DNA from: Bog-1181 sp964565765
GTDB lineage: Bacteria; Oederibacteriota; PGYV01; Palsa-1178
Assembly: GCA_964565765.1 (NCBI GenBank)
Contig: CAZMGF010000005.1
Location: forward strand, 1 to 64,000
Direction of reading: 5' to 3'
DNA: 64,000 nt
In this document: one piece after another, positions 32,160 to 40,571 of the stretch
Numbering within the stretch: position 1 is the stretch's first letter
How the letters are laid out: every line of letters begins with the position of its first letter
Translations under genes and position numbers: made by a program
Notes under the pieces: model-generated
Database searches by the model: none
The model's input: only the letters and a program-made list of their open reading frames with translations
Told to the model about the DNA's origin: nothing

Positions 32160-32990
32160 CTATTTTGCCGTTTTTACCGTGAGAGCGCCGCACCTGAGCC
32201 TGGCGTATTCTGTAACTATGTCGGGGAATTCCTTGACCACTTTTTGATAAACCTTCAGCGCTTCCCTGTCTTTTCCCTGTTCCTCAAATATCTTGCCCTT
32301 ATTCGTCAGGGCCTCCGCGCTCAAAAAACCTTTTTTATATTTTTCTATTATCATGTCATAATAAATAAGGGCGTTCTTAAAATCCTTTTTTTCCCTGTAT
32401 GAATCTGCTATGCCAAAAAGCGCCTCGGCCGCCCAGTCCGTGCCCTTGAATTCTTCCACAATGGATGAATATGTCTTTATGGCCTCATCTGAATTTAGAA
32501 TGGAATTATAGGAATCAGCAAGCTCGAGTTTCAGCCATGCGTACATATCTTTGTTGCTGGTCTTGTACTCTTCAATAAGCTCCCTGTAAATATCAATCGC
32601 CCGGATATACTGCTCCGAGTCTTTCAGGGTCTTTGCCAGGCTCAGCCTGGCCTGTTTGACTTCTTCGGAGTACTTTTCATTCTTCCCGAAGCGGTTGATT
32701 ATCGAATCGTACGTTTTTATGGCATCATTGTACCTTTTATAAATGGCGTTCTTTTCAGCCTCGTCCATATTTCGTTTAATCAACAGGGGGGTATTGCCCC
32801 ACGCCGTATAATGGTCGATTATTTTGAACGCGAAAAACAATATCGCCGCGGCCAGAAATATCAGTACAATCCTTTCGGGCGTAAACAGTGATTTTTTCGC
32901 GGCAGGCGCCGCCTGCTGCCCCTTTATCCCGTCCGTTTTTACCGCAGTTTCCTGAACAGAATTATCAGCTTTTTTTCTTTTTTTAGCCAT
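32160..32990 (-). CDS. Membrane-anchored tetratricopeptide repeat protein
   Basis: A 276-residue protein with a lysine-rich cytoplasmic head (1-35), one membrane segment (about 40-58) and a TPR domain of four to five repeats (about 75-265), each carrying patterns such as AIKTYSSIVEEF and ALIYYDMIIEKY. The topology puts the repeats outside the cytoplasmic membrane, like YfgM/BamD-type scaffolds. Partner unknown. It is coupled with thiL by direct adjacency. Confidence 0.82.
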   Translation of the reverse strand: MAKKRKKADNSVQETAVKTDGIKGQQAAPAAKKSLFTPERIVLIFLAAAILFFAFKIIDHYTAWGNTPLLIKRNMDEAEKNAIYKRYNDAIKTYDSIINRFGKNEKYSEEVKQARLSLAKTLKDSEQYIRAIDIYRELIEEYKTSNKDMYAWLKLELADSYNSILNSDEAIKTYSSIVEEFKGTDWAAEALFGIADSYREKKDFKNALIYYDMIIEKYKKGFLSAEALTNKGKIFEEQGKDREALKVYQKVVKEFPDIVTEYARLRCGALTVKTAK

Positions 32991-33025
32991 TGTAGTATTG
33001 CCCCCGTGGATTTTAAGAAAGTATG

Positions 33026-33400
33026 TTATTGAATCGTTATTTTTTTCTCCGCGAAATAATGTTCGCCTGATTTTGTTATTGCCTCAACCTTTGTCAGGTA
33101 TTCTCCCGGCGGTATTATAAACCCCAGTGGAATCATCCTGCGCAGGTACCAGACTTTTTTTATCTGGTCGTATTTAAGGTCGATTTTTGTCGAGCCCATC
33201 ATGTCGATAAATCCCAGTACCTGCTGTACGTCGTCCGTGGTCCTGACGTTGACGGTTACTATAGTCCCGTCCTTTATTCCGGTTTCCGGCGTTATTGAAA
33301 AATCAAGTATGTTTTTGGAAACCGGCAGCGTGGCGCAGCCGCCAACAAACGCGGCCAAGATTAAAAACAGTGCCGCTGGCTTATACTTCAACTTCTTCAC
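33026..33400 (-). CDS. Small lipoprotein of unknown function
   Basis: A 124-residue lipoprotein: an N-terminal hydrophobic segment ends in the lipobox FVGGC with C22 as lipidation site. The mature part contains a beta-rich domain (GTIVTVNVRT, then PPGEYLTKVEAITKSGEH), reminiscent of a single immunoglobulin-like domain. Lnt (38916) and the general lipoprotein route would process it. Its start overlaps the membrane protein gene upstream by 20 bp. Confidence 0.78.
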   Translation of the reverse strand: MKKLKYKPAALFLILAAFVGGCATLPVSKNILDFSITPETGIKDGTIVTVNVRTTDDVQQVLGFIDMMGSTKIDLKYDQIKKVWYLRRMIPLGFIIPPGEYLTKVEAITKSGEHYFAEKKITIQ

Positions 33401-33845
33401 CGGGCTTTAATTCCTCGCGGAGTTTGAGCCTTGACGCGATATCTCCGGACGCCCCTTCGGTATTTGATATTACCTCTAGCCCGATATAACCCGGTGTAAA
33501 AAACAGGATTATAATAAGCATTGTCAGTTTCAGATTGGAAAGCAGACCTTCATATGTGAAGAAAAAATATTTGCTGTTGAGCCAGACAAGCGCGACCGCG
33601 GCGGCGACATAAATCACGCCGAACCACAACACAACCCTTTTCGCGTTTTTTGCCCTGTAAGCGTTTGTATCAAGGTCAAGCTGAAGGTTGTCCAGCTCTT
33701 CCTTCTGCTCCACAGTGAGTGGCTGGTTGATCAGTTCCTCGATTTTTTTCTTTATCCTGAAATTTTCAACAAAAATCTGTATAATCCAGCCCCACATTAT
33801 GAGAAATAAGAGTGAAATGAGAATCAAAAATATCGGTACAATCAT
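33381..33845 (-). CDS. Integral membrane protein of unknown function
   Basis: A 154-residue protein with hydrophobic segments at about 2-25, 72-92 and 104-125 and a charged helical stretch between the first two (KKKIEELINQPLTVEQKEEL). No family is recognised. It directly follows the NAD(P)HX repair gene (its ATG abuts that gene's beginning region on the other side of a single base) and overlaps the lipoprotein gene, so it is part of the same operon. Confidence 0.72.
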   Translation of the reverse strand: MIVPIFLILISLLFLIMWGWIIQIFVENFRIKKKIEELINQPLTVEQKEELDNLQLDLDTNAYRAKNAKRVVLWFGVIYVAAAVALVWLNSKYFFFTYEGLLSNLKLTMLIIILFFTPGYIGLEVISNTEGASGDIASRLKLREELKPGEEVEV

Positions 33846-35402
33846 TTATGCCTCCTGTTTTTTTAGTGCCTTGATAGCTCTGGGCACATACTCAATAATA
33901 TCTCCGGCTATGATTCCTTCTTCGCTCAGGATGCCGAGCAGAAGGTCTCCCGCCATTCCATGCACAAAATTCGCGGCAATGCCGGCCTGGGCCGACGGCA
34001 TGCCGTGCGCCATAAACGCCGCGACTATGCCCGTAAGAACGTCTCCGCTGCCAGGCGTCGCCATCCCGGAATTTCCGGTGGTATTTATATAAATATTACC
34101 GCCGCTGTCGCCGGTCATTGACCTTCCGTCCTTTAATATAACATTTACTTTATATTCTTCGGTAAAGAACCTTAAAACGCCGGGCTTATCCTTAATAACC
34201 GCCTCAATGCTTAAGCCGGTCAATGCCGACATTTCACCAATATGCGGAGTTAGTATAACATCTTTGCCGCTATTTTTCAAGCATGTTTTATCCTCTGAAA
34301 GCGCGTTTATAGCGTCGGCGTCTATCACAAGAGGCGCCTTAATGTCTTTAATCAATTTTCTGATAAGTGCCTGCGTTTCCCTGGCGCGGCCGATGCCCGG
34401 CCCGATGGCCACAACCTTTGATTTTGCGGCAAGTTCCATTATCTGGCCGTATGCTTCCTCCCCAAGAAATCCGGCTTTGTTCTGTTTTAACCATGCCACG
34501 ATTCCCTCGTCACACCCTGCTTTAACGCTTTCCATAAGCGCCTCAGGCACAGCGGCTGTCACAATACCGGCTCCGGAACGCAGAGCCGCCTTCATGGAAA
34601 GCACAACCGCTCCGGTTAAACCCGGCGAGCCGCCTATGATAAGCACCGGCCCAAAATTGCCTTTATTCGCGTTAGGCCGCCTGTACGGCAGCATCGGCCT
34701 GACAATTTCACCGGTAATAAGGACGGCCGGCCTTGGTTGTGAAAGCAACGCAGAAGGAAAATTAATATCGGCTACGACCAGCTTTCCCGCGTATTCAAGC
34801 CCGGGATATATGGTCAGTCCGATTTTGGGCAGCCCGAATGTGACAGTAAGGCTGGCGTAAACCGCAACCCCCCTGATTATGCCTGTGTCAGCGTCAATTC
34901 CCGAAGGTATATCAACGGATACCGTGTACTTGTTCATAAGGTTGATAAAAACAATCAGGGTGGCCATAAAACTTTCCAGGTTCCTGTCAAGCCCGGTACC
35001 GATCAGCGCGTCCACGACAATGTCACAAGACATCGCCAGTTTTTCACAGCGTCTTAAATCCTCTATTGAATTTAAAGTTACAATATCTATTCCGTATTTC
35101 ACGGCAATGTCATAATTTTGTTTTGATTCCGGCTTTAGTTTCGCGTATTCACCGGTAAAAAATATTTTTACAACAGCTCCCTCTGTCTTCAAGTGCCTTG
35201 CCGCGACAAATCCGTCGCCGCCGTTGCTGCCCTGCCCGCAAAAAACATTCACGCGCTTTAACGCAGTCGGCCCGATTTCCCTTTCCAGGGCATTGACCAG
35301 ATTTACACCGGCATTTTCCATAAGTATGGACACGGGCAGCCCGAATTTTTCAGTCGTAAGTTTCTCTATTTCCTTCATTTCCGAACGGTTCACAAGGTAC
35401 AT
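33846..35402 (-). CDS. nnr: Bifunctional NAD(P)HX epimerase / ADP-dependent dehydratase
   Basis: Repairs hydrated NADH and NADPH. The N-terminal YjeF epimerase domain (about 1-215; NVFCGQGSNGGDGFVAARHL) is fused to the C-terminal ribokinase-like dehydratase domain (about 225-515; GSPGLTGA, TPHIGEMSALTG, TPGSGDVLTGIVAA). Both active regions look intact and the 518-residue fusion is the common bacterial form. The ATG at 35402 is chosen for its AAGGAGG site; an open frame to 35456 overlaps acpS and is not supported. It follows acpS by 19 bp, a common pairing. Confidence 0.95.
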   Translation of the reverse strand: MYLVNRSEMKEIEKLTTEKFGLPVSILMENAGVNLVNALEREIGPTALKRVNVFCGQGSNGGDGFVAARHLKTEGAVVKIFFTGEYAKLKPESKQNYDIAVKYGIDIVTLNSIEDLRRCEKLAMSCDIVVDALIGTGLDRNLESFMATLIVFINLMNKYTVSVDIPSGIDADTGIIRGVAVYASLTVTFGLPKIGLTIYPGLEYAGKLVVADINFPSALLSQPRPAVLITGEIVRPMLPYRRPNANKGNFGPVLIIGGSPGLTGAVVLSMKAALRSGAGIVTAAVPEALMESVKAGCDEGIVAWLKQNKAGFLGEEAYGQIMELAAKSKVVAIGPGIGRARETQALIRKLIKDIKAPLVIDADAINALSEDKTCLKNSGKDVILTPHIGEMSALTGLSIEAVIKDKPGVLRFFTEEYKVNVILKDGRSMTGDSGGNIYINTTGNSGMATPGSGDVLTGIVAAFMAHGMPSAQAGIAANFVHGMAGDLLLGILSEEGIIAGDIIEYVPRAIKALKKQEA

Positions 35403-35421
35403 TTTTTCCTCCTTGAAAATA

Positions 35422-35787
35422 TCAGGTAATAACGCAGACCGCCGCCGCCGCGTCATGCGTATGAGATATTGAAAGGGAGAATTTTTTCCCTCTTTTTGCC
35501 TTCAGCATGGCCCTTATCCTGGGCGTCAGCGCTATTTCAGGCTTCCCGAACCTGTCATTTATGACCTCAATCTCATTTAACGGCACGGATTTGTCCGTGG
35601 AAACCGCTTTTATAAAAGCCTCTTTTACGGCAAACCTGCCTGCGTAGTGCAGCACCGAATTCTTTTTTCCGCGGCAATACGCAATCTCACCCGCCGAAAA
35701 AATGCGTGCAAGAAATTTGCTGTTATTTTTAATGGCTTTTTTGAACCTTTTAATGTCGCAGATATCTATGCCTATTCCTTTAATCAT
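35422..35787 (-). CDS. acpS: Holo-[acyl-carrier-protein] synthase
   Basis: Transfers 4'-phosphopantetheine from CoA to acyl carrier protein. The GIGIDICDIKRF opening, FAVKEAFIKA and SISHTHDAAAA motifs are diagnostic, giving the magnesium ligands D8 and the Glu in VKEA. The ATG at 35787 gives the normal 121 residues. No ribosome-binding site precedes it, and a -10 box ends seven bases upstream, so the transcript appears leaderless. It is divergent from the ECF sigma gene. Confidence 0.94.
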   Translation of the reverse strand: MIKGIGIDICDIKRFKKAIKNNSKFLARIFSAGEIAYCRGKKNSVLHYAGRFAVKEAFIKAVSTDKSVPLNEIEVINDRFGKPEIALTPRIRAMLKAKRGKKFSLSISHTHDAAAAVCVIT

Positions 35788-35794
35788 AAGGATT

Positions 35795-35823
35795 ATTTTA
35801 TCACTTTCAAAAGATATGAGCAA
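35795..35823 (-). promoter_or_regulatory. Promoter of acpS, leaderless arrangement
   Basis: Minus strand: TTGCTC (35818-35823), 17-base spacer, TAAAAT (35795-35800), then seven bases to the acpS ATG at 35787. Confidence 0.6.
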
Positions 35824-35885
35824 ACGGTATTTGGGCAAATTTGACGTATCCCGGGGCGGATAATGATAGTATAATGGTTTCATAC

Positions 35886-35914
35886 GGAACAACGGGCCTT
35901 ACTGGCACGTCTAA
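35886..35914 (+). promoter_or_regulatory. ECF (sigma-E-like) promoter of the sigma operon
   Basis: GGAACAA (35886-35892), 16-base spacer, GTCTAA (35909-35914). This is very close to the known ECF/sigma-E consensus GGAACTT-N16-TCTGA/GTCTAA and lies 27 bp ahead of the sigma-factor ATG, indicating positive autoregulation. Confidence 0.75.
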
Positions 35915-35940
35915 TTTTTGCAGAGTTAAAGAGGAGCGGC

Positions 35941-36414
35941 ATGGACCCTAAATTAGAGGTAATATACAGGGAAAATTCGAGGTATGTATATAACGTCGCC
36001 CTTGGAATATTAAGGAATAAGGACGAGGCGGAGGACGTGATGCAGAATGTTTTTATAAAGCTTTTTGACAGTTTCCGCGCTTTCCGCGGTGAAGCAAATA
36101 TAAAAACATACCTGTACCGCATGACAGTTAACAAATCAATAGATTATATACGTTTTCAGAGCCTGCACAGCAAAAAGAACGAGGAGATTGAGATACCCGA
36201 GGCGGCAAAAAACACGGACTCTGCAAAAGCAACGCTCGACTCGCTTCTCGAGAATCTCAAGGACGACCTCAAGATTCCGGTGTTGCTCTCTGAAATCGGC
36301 GGATTTTCATATAAAGAAATAGCTTCAATATTGAGAATCAATCTTGGAACAGTAAAATCAAGGATTAACCGCGGCATAACAAGGCTCAAAGAGCTTGCCG
36401 CAAAGGAGGCTTAA
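35941..36414 (+). CDS. ECF-family RNA polymerase sigma factor
   Basis: A 157-residue sigma-70 of the ECF group with region 2 (about 10-80; RNKDEAEDVMQNVFIKLF contacts the -10) and region 4 (about 100-155; GFSYKEIASILRINLGTVKSR helix-turn-helix reading the -35). No region 1 or 3. The start has a GAGGAG site. It is the first gene of a three-gene plus-strand operon, followed 2 bp later by a zinc anti-sigma. An ECF-type promoter in front suggests it drives its own operon. The signal is probably envelope stress or metal, judging by the Spy-like third gene. Confidence 0.93.
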   Translation: MDPKLEVIYRENSRYVYNVALGILRNKDEAEDVMQNVFIKLFDSFRAFRGEANIKTYLYRMTVNKSIDYIRFQSLHSKKNEEIEIPEAAKNTDSAKATLDSLLENLKDDLKIPVLLSEIGGFSYKEIASILRINLGTVKSRINRGITRLKELAAKEA

Positions 36415-36416
36415 AC

Positions 36417-36845
36417 ATGGACTGTAAGGAAATTAGCTCTCTGTTGTATGATTATACCCGGGGTGAAACCGGGATGAAAATCTCGGAAACCATTAAAGAC
36501 CACCTGGGGGCGTGCCCTGAGTGCGCCGCGGAGCTTAATAAAATAATGGAATTAAAGGGTATCTTCCGGGCTTCCCTGGCGGAAGTGCCGGTTAACTCAA
36601 TAGTTAAGATAAGGGAGCATATGAAAAAGCCGGCTATTTTCAGGCTCTTTTTCAAGCCTGTCTTCGCCGCTGCCGCTGTTTTGCTGATTACCGGAACCCT
36701 TCTTATTAATAGCGCGGTCTCCTACGCAAGGTCCTCCGAGCTGGATTCCTTTCTGAGCGACTCATACAAGGTCGTGGACCATTCCGACTGCTATGATGTA
36801 ATAACGGCCGCGTATTCAGGCGATATTGAACAGGATATATATTAG
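36417..36845 (+). CDS. Membrane anti-sigma factor, zinc-finger (ZAS) type
   Basis: A 142-residue anti-sigma. The cytoplasmic N-terminus has the ZAS motif: C3, H29, C33 and C36 (H-x3-C-x2-C). One membrane segment (about 80-98) follows, then a short outer tail with aromatic and acidic residues. Such proteins hold the sigma factor until a signal releases it. It begins 2 bp after the sigma gene and precedes the Spy-like gene by 27 bp, so all three are one operon. Confidence 0.86.
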   Translation: MDCKEISSLLYDYTRGETGMKISETIKDHLGACPECAAELNKIMELKGIFRASLAEVPVNSIVKIREHMKKPAIFRLFFKPVFAAAAVLLITGTLLINSAVSYARSSELDSFLSDSYKVVDHSDCYDVITAAYSGDIEQDIY

Positions 36846-36872
36846 AAAATTAAAATAAACCGGAGGCTGCTG

Positions 36873-37358
36873 ATGAGAAAAGTTTTTTTTATCCCAGTAA
36901 TTGTCCTGCTTTTGTCCGCTTTACCGCTTTTTGCCGCGCCAGATACACAGGACACAACACACGAGGGCCCCGGTGATATATCCGGTATTTTCGGGCCTGA
37001 CGGTGTTTTCAAGCTTGTGGACGAGCTTAAGCTGTCCGACGACCAGGTTAAAAAGCTTCATTCCATTAAAGACTCTTCAAAAAGGGATATGTTCACCGCC
37101 CATAATGAAATGATGATGATAATATGGGACATCCAGGATGAAATGAAAAAAGAGGCGCCGGATAAGTCAAAACTTTATTCTCTGGCCGATAAAATCGCGG
37201 ATTCCCAGAAGAAAATCGCCAGGTTAAGGATTGACCAGATGCTTCAGGTCAAGTCAGTTTTAACCCCGGATCAGTTCGCCAAGCTTACGGCCCTGATAGA
37301 CGCAAGAAAAGAAAGAATGAAAAAAAGGATAATTGATAAGGTTATAGGCGATAAATAA
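36873..37358 (+). CDS. Spy/CpxP-like periplasmic stress protein
   Basis: A 161-residue periplasmic protein: signal peptide about 1-21 ending in LPLFA, then a long helical domain with the two LTxxQ-type motifs of the Spy/CpxP family, LSDDQ near residue 55 and LTPDQ near residue 133. Relatives are chaperones or sensors for envelope or metal stress (CpxP, ZraP, CnrX). As third gene of an ECF operon it is the likely effector or sensor. There are no histidine or cysteine clusters for a clear metal site. Confidence 0.82.
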   Translation: MRKVFFIPVIVLLLSALPLFAAPDTQDTTHEGPGDISGIFGPDGVFKLVDELKLSDDQVKKLHSIKDSSKRDMFTAHNEMMMIIWDIQDEMKKEAPDKSKLYSLADKIADSQKKIARLRIDQMLQVKSVLTPDQFAKLTALIDARKERMKKRIIDKVIGDK

Positions 37359-37368
37359 TAGCTTCCGT

Positions 37369-37400
37369 AAAAAAAGGCGGGTTAAAACCCGCCTTTTTTT
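37369..37400. terminator. Bidirectional terminator between sigma operon and surE
   Basis: A perfect 13-bp stem (seven A plus GGCGGG, and its complement) with loop TTAAAA. A-runs and T-runs on both sides make it work for both converging operons. The surE stop codon (37382-37384) lies in the loop. Confidence 0.92.
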
Positions 37401-38179
37401 ATTTCAAAACCTTTTGTCCCTAGTTTGTTCATATATTTCCTGTCGTTTAAGTCAAAGGAAAGTGATGTTACGGTAATATACCCTTTTTCAAGGCCGTCCG
37501 CGTCAGTAGCCGGTTCCCCTTTTCTTTTACGCGTCCTGCCGGTTATATGCCAGAAATAGCTCTTGTTTTTCCCTTTTCTCTTTTTATCCAGTATATATTT
37601 TTCGCCGTATTCAAGCAGCCCCTTCGGAAGCATTTTTACCCCTTTTATATGCCCTTCTTGCCTGTACGGAATATTGATGTTAAGCAGGGAATGTTTTTTT
37701 ATCCTTATTCTTTTTTCCAGGACATTTAAAGCAACCTGCCTTATATAAGAGACACAGAAGCTGAAATCCTCGGGTTTATAATCGTCAACTGAAAAAGCCA
37801 TTGCCGGGATGCCCAGTATCGCCGCCTCAGCCGCGGCTCCCACAGTGCCCGAATAAAGTATAAACTGCGCCATATTCGGGCCGTGATTTATCCCTGAAAT
37901 GAACAAATCGGGCTTCCTTTTTGCCAGGGTAAATAGCGCCAGCTTCGCGCAGTCTGCCGGCGTTCCGCTGACGGCAAAACCGCGCCCCTTTCCAAAAGGA
38001 ACGCTTTCGGCCGTAATAATTGAATCAACGGAAATCGCGTGGGAGGCCCCGCTGCGCTGCCTGTCAGGGGCCGCGATGAGAACTTCGGCTATTGGCTCCA
38101 GCGCCTCATAAAGTGCCCTGATGCCGGCGGAAAATATGCCGTCGTCGTTAGAAATTATTACATAGTATTTTTTCTTCAC
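37382..38179 (-). CDS. surE: 5'/3'-nucleotidase SurE
   Basis: Metal-dependent phosphatase on nucleoside monophosphates. The ISNDDGIFSAGI opening supplies the two metal aspartates, and SGINHGPN and the SGTVGAAAEAAILGIPAMAFS region follow. At 265 residues it is normal. Its start overlaps the HAD phosphatase gene by 4 bp. Its stop codon lies in the loop of the terminator hairpin, so the end of the reading frame is folded into the 3' end of the mRNA. Confidence 0.95.
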   Translation of the reverse strand: MKKKYYVIISNDDGIFSAGIRALYEALEPIAEVLIAAPDRQRSGASHAISVDSIITAESVPFGKGRGFAVSGTPADCAKLALFTLAKRKPDLFISGINHGPNMAQFILYSGTVGAAAEAAILGIPAMAFSVDDYKPEDFSFCVSYIRQVALNVLEKRIRIKKHSLLNINIPYRQEGHIKGVKMLPKGLLEYGEKYILDKKRKGKNKSYFWHITGRTRKRKGEPATDADGLEKGYITVTSLSFDLNDRKYMNKLGTKGFEIKKGGF

Positions 38180-38919
38180 GGGTTCTCCTTAAAAAATGGG
38201 GGGAAATAATGGATCAAACCCTCAAGCACTCCGGACGCGTAATGCGCTTTTGCCCTGTAATGTCCGGAATCCTTAAGTACTGCCGTCATTTCTTCGCGCG
38301 CGTTCCCCACAATAATGCCTTTGGTGAAGCTGGAGAACATATCAACATCATTTCCTGAATCCCCCGCCACCACAACGTCATCTTCCGTAATGCCGAATTT
38401 TTCGGCCGTGTATCTGGCCGCTTTTCCCTTGTCGCAATTCTCCGGCAGAATATCCAGATAAATACCGTGGCTTGTTATTACGCGCGCCCTGATGCCGGCG
38501 TCATTTATTTTACGGCGGACAATGCTTGCCGCGCTTTCAAGTTCCCCTTCCTTCACAAAATATGATATCTTGTATTCCATTGCCGCCGGCTGCGGCGTCA
38601 GCGCTTCTGTTCCCAGCAGGGCGCGCCTTATCTTTTCCGCATTCCAGCCGCCGGTATTAATTATTTTTCCCCATTCCTCATTTTCCTCAAATACCCCGTT
38701 TTTATCAAAAAATATGGCCGCACCGGTGTATGCTATAAAAGCGTCCGGCCTGATCAAAAGCCCGGCATCCATAGCCGAAACACATTCCGGGAAGGACCTT
38801 CCGGAGGCGTATACAAGCCGTATTTTATCCCTGATTTTACCAAGAAAACCGTTTAGCTCTTTTAGTGAGACGGGATCCCCGAGCATGGTCCCGTCAATAT
38901 CGGAAAATATGCCATTCAT
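38176..38919 (-). CDS. HAD-superfamily (type IIB) phosphatase
   Basis: A 247-residue Cof/MPGP-like HAD. Motif I is FSDIDGT (D7, D9), motif II is the YASGR serine region, and motif IV is GDSGNDVDMF. The cap between about 85 and 175 is of the IIB kind. Relatives dephosphorylate sugar phosphates, including mannosyl-3-phosphoglycerate; substrate unassigned. It overlaps lnt and surE by 4 bp each, so the three are one operon. Confidence 0.87.
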   Translation of the reverse strand: MNGIFSDIDGTMLGDPVSLKELNGFLGKIRDKIRLVYASGRSFPECVSAMDAGLLIRPDAFIAYTGAAIFFDKNGVFEENEEWGKIINTGGWNAEKIRRALLGTEALTPQPAAMEYKISYFVKEGELESAASIVRRKINDAGIRARVITSHGIYLDILPENCDKGKAARYTAEKFGITEDDVVVAGDSGNDVDMFSSFTKGIIVGNAREEMTAVLKDSGHYRAKAHYASGVLEGLIHYFPPFFKENP

Positions 38920-40442
38920 TTTATCTTCAGTTTAATAAAAACAGCGGCTGACAATATAACAATCAAAAAATACGGGAACCAGTCGCCGTGCGCCGAGTAA
39001 AATGTCAGAGGCGGCTTATCTCTTACGGGAATATCGTATGTAAACATTTCTTTTGTAAAAAGCCCGGTATGATATATTATTTTTCCCGACGGGGCCACAA
39101 CTCCCGAGATGCCCGATTCAACGCACCTTACCATATAGAGGCCGCTCTCGGCGCTGCGCAGCGCCGCGTTTGTGAATATCTGGGCCGACGCGGCCGTATG
39201 GCCGTACCACGATTCGTAAGAAAGATGCGCGAGGAACTGCGCCCCTTTCCGGGCGTCCGCCAGGGCGATTTCCGGGAAAAAACTGTCATAACATATAAGC
39301 GTCCCCGCGCGTATTCCATTGAACTCCAGGGGTTCAATTTTTCTGCCGGATTTAAAACCTTCATAACCGTAACGCTGGACCACTTTTTTTATGAAAGGAA
39401 TTTCTTCCTGAAAGGGTATGTATTCCCCGAAGGGTACAAGATGGTGCTTGGCGTAATACCCGGTTATTGCGCCCGCCGGAGATACCATATAGGCGCCGTT
39501 ATAATATGACGCCGTTTTATCTTCGGAAATTTCCGTGTCGGATCCCACAAGGCTGAAAGCTGTTTTGTTCCAGGAGCCAATTTCCACGGCGCCCCGCGGT
39601 TCAAGATTAAGAATGCCGGGATAAGCGGTTTCGGGCCATATTATCAGCCCGGGATTTAAAGCCGCGGCCTTTTCATAAAGTTCTTTTGAAGCAGCCATTG
39701 TTTTTAACCTGTATTCCCCGGTCCAGTTTACATTCTGGTCGATATTGCGCTGAATAACGGCAATTTTCAGTTTTTTGTCTCCCTGGCTTAAATTTCCGGC
39801 CGGTAATAATGATATAAACACAAGCGCCGCGCACATGGCCAACAAGAGCGTATTTTCCCATTTTTTAACCTTCTTTATTTCTCCGGAAACTGCCGCCGCA
39901 ATAAGGACATTCACCGAATATATGAGATAATTTGCGCCCGGCGCTCCGGTTACGCGCAGCAGCCTCATAAGGGCCGTAAAATTATTCTGGCTCTGCGCAG
40001 GCGTGAGCACCGGCCACCCCGAAATGAACCATTCCCTGGCAAATTCAAATATAGTAAGAATGGCCGGGAGAGAAAACAGCGCTGATATCCCGGTTTTTTT
40101 CTCAAGTATGGCGGATAAATAAAACGAAAGGGCTATAAGCGCCGCAAAATAGGCGCACACAGCCGCGCAGGCCGGATACGCTGATGGCCCCATCGGACCC
40201 ACAAGGCACATCCAGTAAAGCGAGCCCGCGTAAAATACAAAAGCCGATATGAACGGGTATAAAAACCCGCCTTTTGAATTTTTTATACGTATCCAGAGGC
40301 CCATTAGCGGCGCAAAAGCGGCCCAGATAAGGAACGAAGTGTGGTAATTAACCCCCGGTTCCAGAAAATTAGGAAAAGAAAATATAAGCAATAAAGATGT
40401 TAAAAATGCGGCGCCGATTTTTTTCATGCTTTCTCTGTTCAT
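38916..40442 (-). CDS. lnt: Apolipoprotein N-acyltransferase
   Basis: Adds the third acyl chain to lipoproteins in the inner membrane, a mark of diderm bacteria. About six to seven membrane segments fill the first 210 residues, followed by a periplasmic nitrilase-like domain with the catalytic triad Glu in IWPETAYPG, Lys in KHHLVPFGEYIPF and Cys in LICYDSFFPE. A last membrane segment ends the 508-residue protein. AAGGA precedes the ATG. First gene of lnt-HAD-surE. Confidence 0.94.
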   Translation of the reverse strand: MNRESMKKIGAAFLTSLLLIFSFPNFLEPGVNYHTSFLIWAAFAPLMGLWIRIKNSKGGFLYPFISAFVFYAGSLYWMCLVGPMGPSAYPACAAVCAYFAALIALSFYLSAILEKKTGISALFSLPAILTIFEFAREWFISGWPVLTPAQSQNNFTALMRLLRVTGAPGANYLIYSVNVLIAAAVSGEIKKVKKWENTLLLAMCAALVFISLLPAGNLSQGDKKLKIAVIQRNIDQNVNWTGEYRLKTMAASKELYEKAAALNPGLIIWPETAYPGILNLEPRGAVEIGSWNKTAFSLVGSDTEISEDKTASYYNGAYMVSPAGAITGYYAKHHLVPFGEYIPFQEEIPFIKKVVQRYGYEGFKSGRKIEPLEFNGIRAGTLICYDSFFPEIALADARKGAQFLAHLSYESWYGHTAASAQIFTNAALRSAESGLYMVRCVESGISGVVAPSGKIIYHTGLFTKEMFTYDIPVRDKPPLTFYSAHGDWFPYFLIVILSAAVFIKLKIK

Positions 40443-40521
40443 TTAATATCCTTCACATTAATGGCTTGGCGTTAAGTCTTCATCGTTTAAATATAACACA
40501 CCTGCCGGCTTTGTAAATAAA

Positions 40522-40549
40522 AAAGGCCGGGCAAAAAAGCCCGGCCTTT
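40522..40549 (-). terminator. Rho-independent terminator after flgK
   Basis: A perfect 11-bp stem AAAGGCCGGGC with a six-A loop (plus strand), followed on the minus strand by TTTTTTATTT. It lies 23 bp after the flgK stop and closes the flagellar run. Confidence 0.93.
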
Positions 40550-40571
40550 ATGAAAATATACAATACTGAAT

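Noticed and set aside
35841..35875. TTGACG...TATAAT upstream of the ECF sigma gene as a sigma-70 promoter
   Set aside because: The spacer is 23 bases, too long for sigma-70. The ECF element downstream fits far better.
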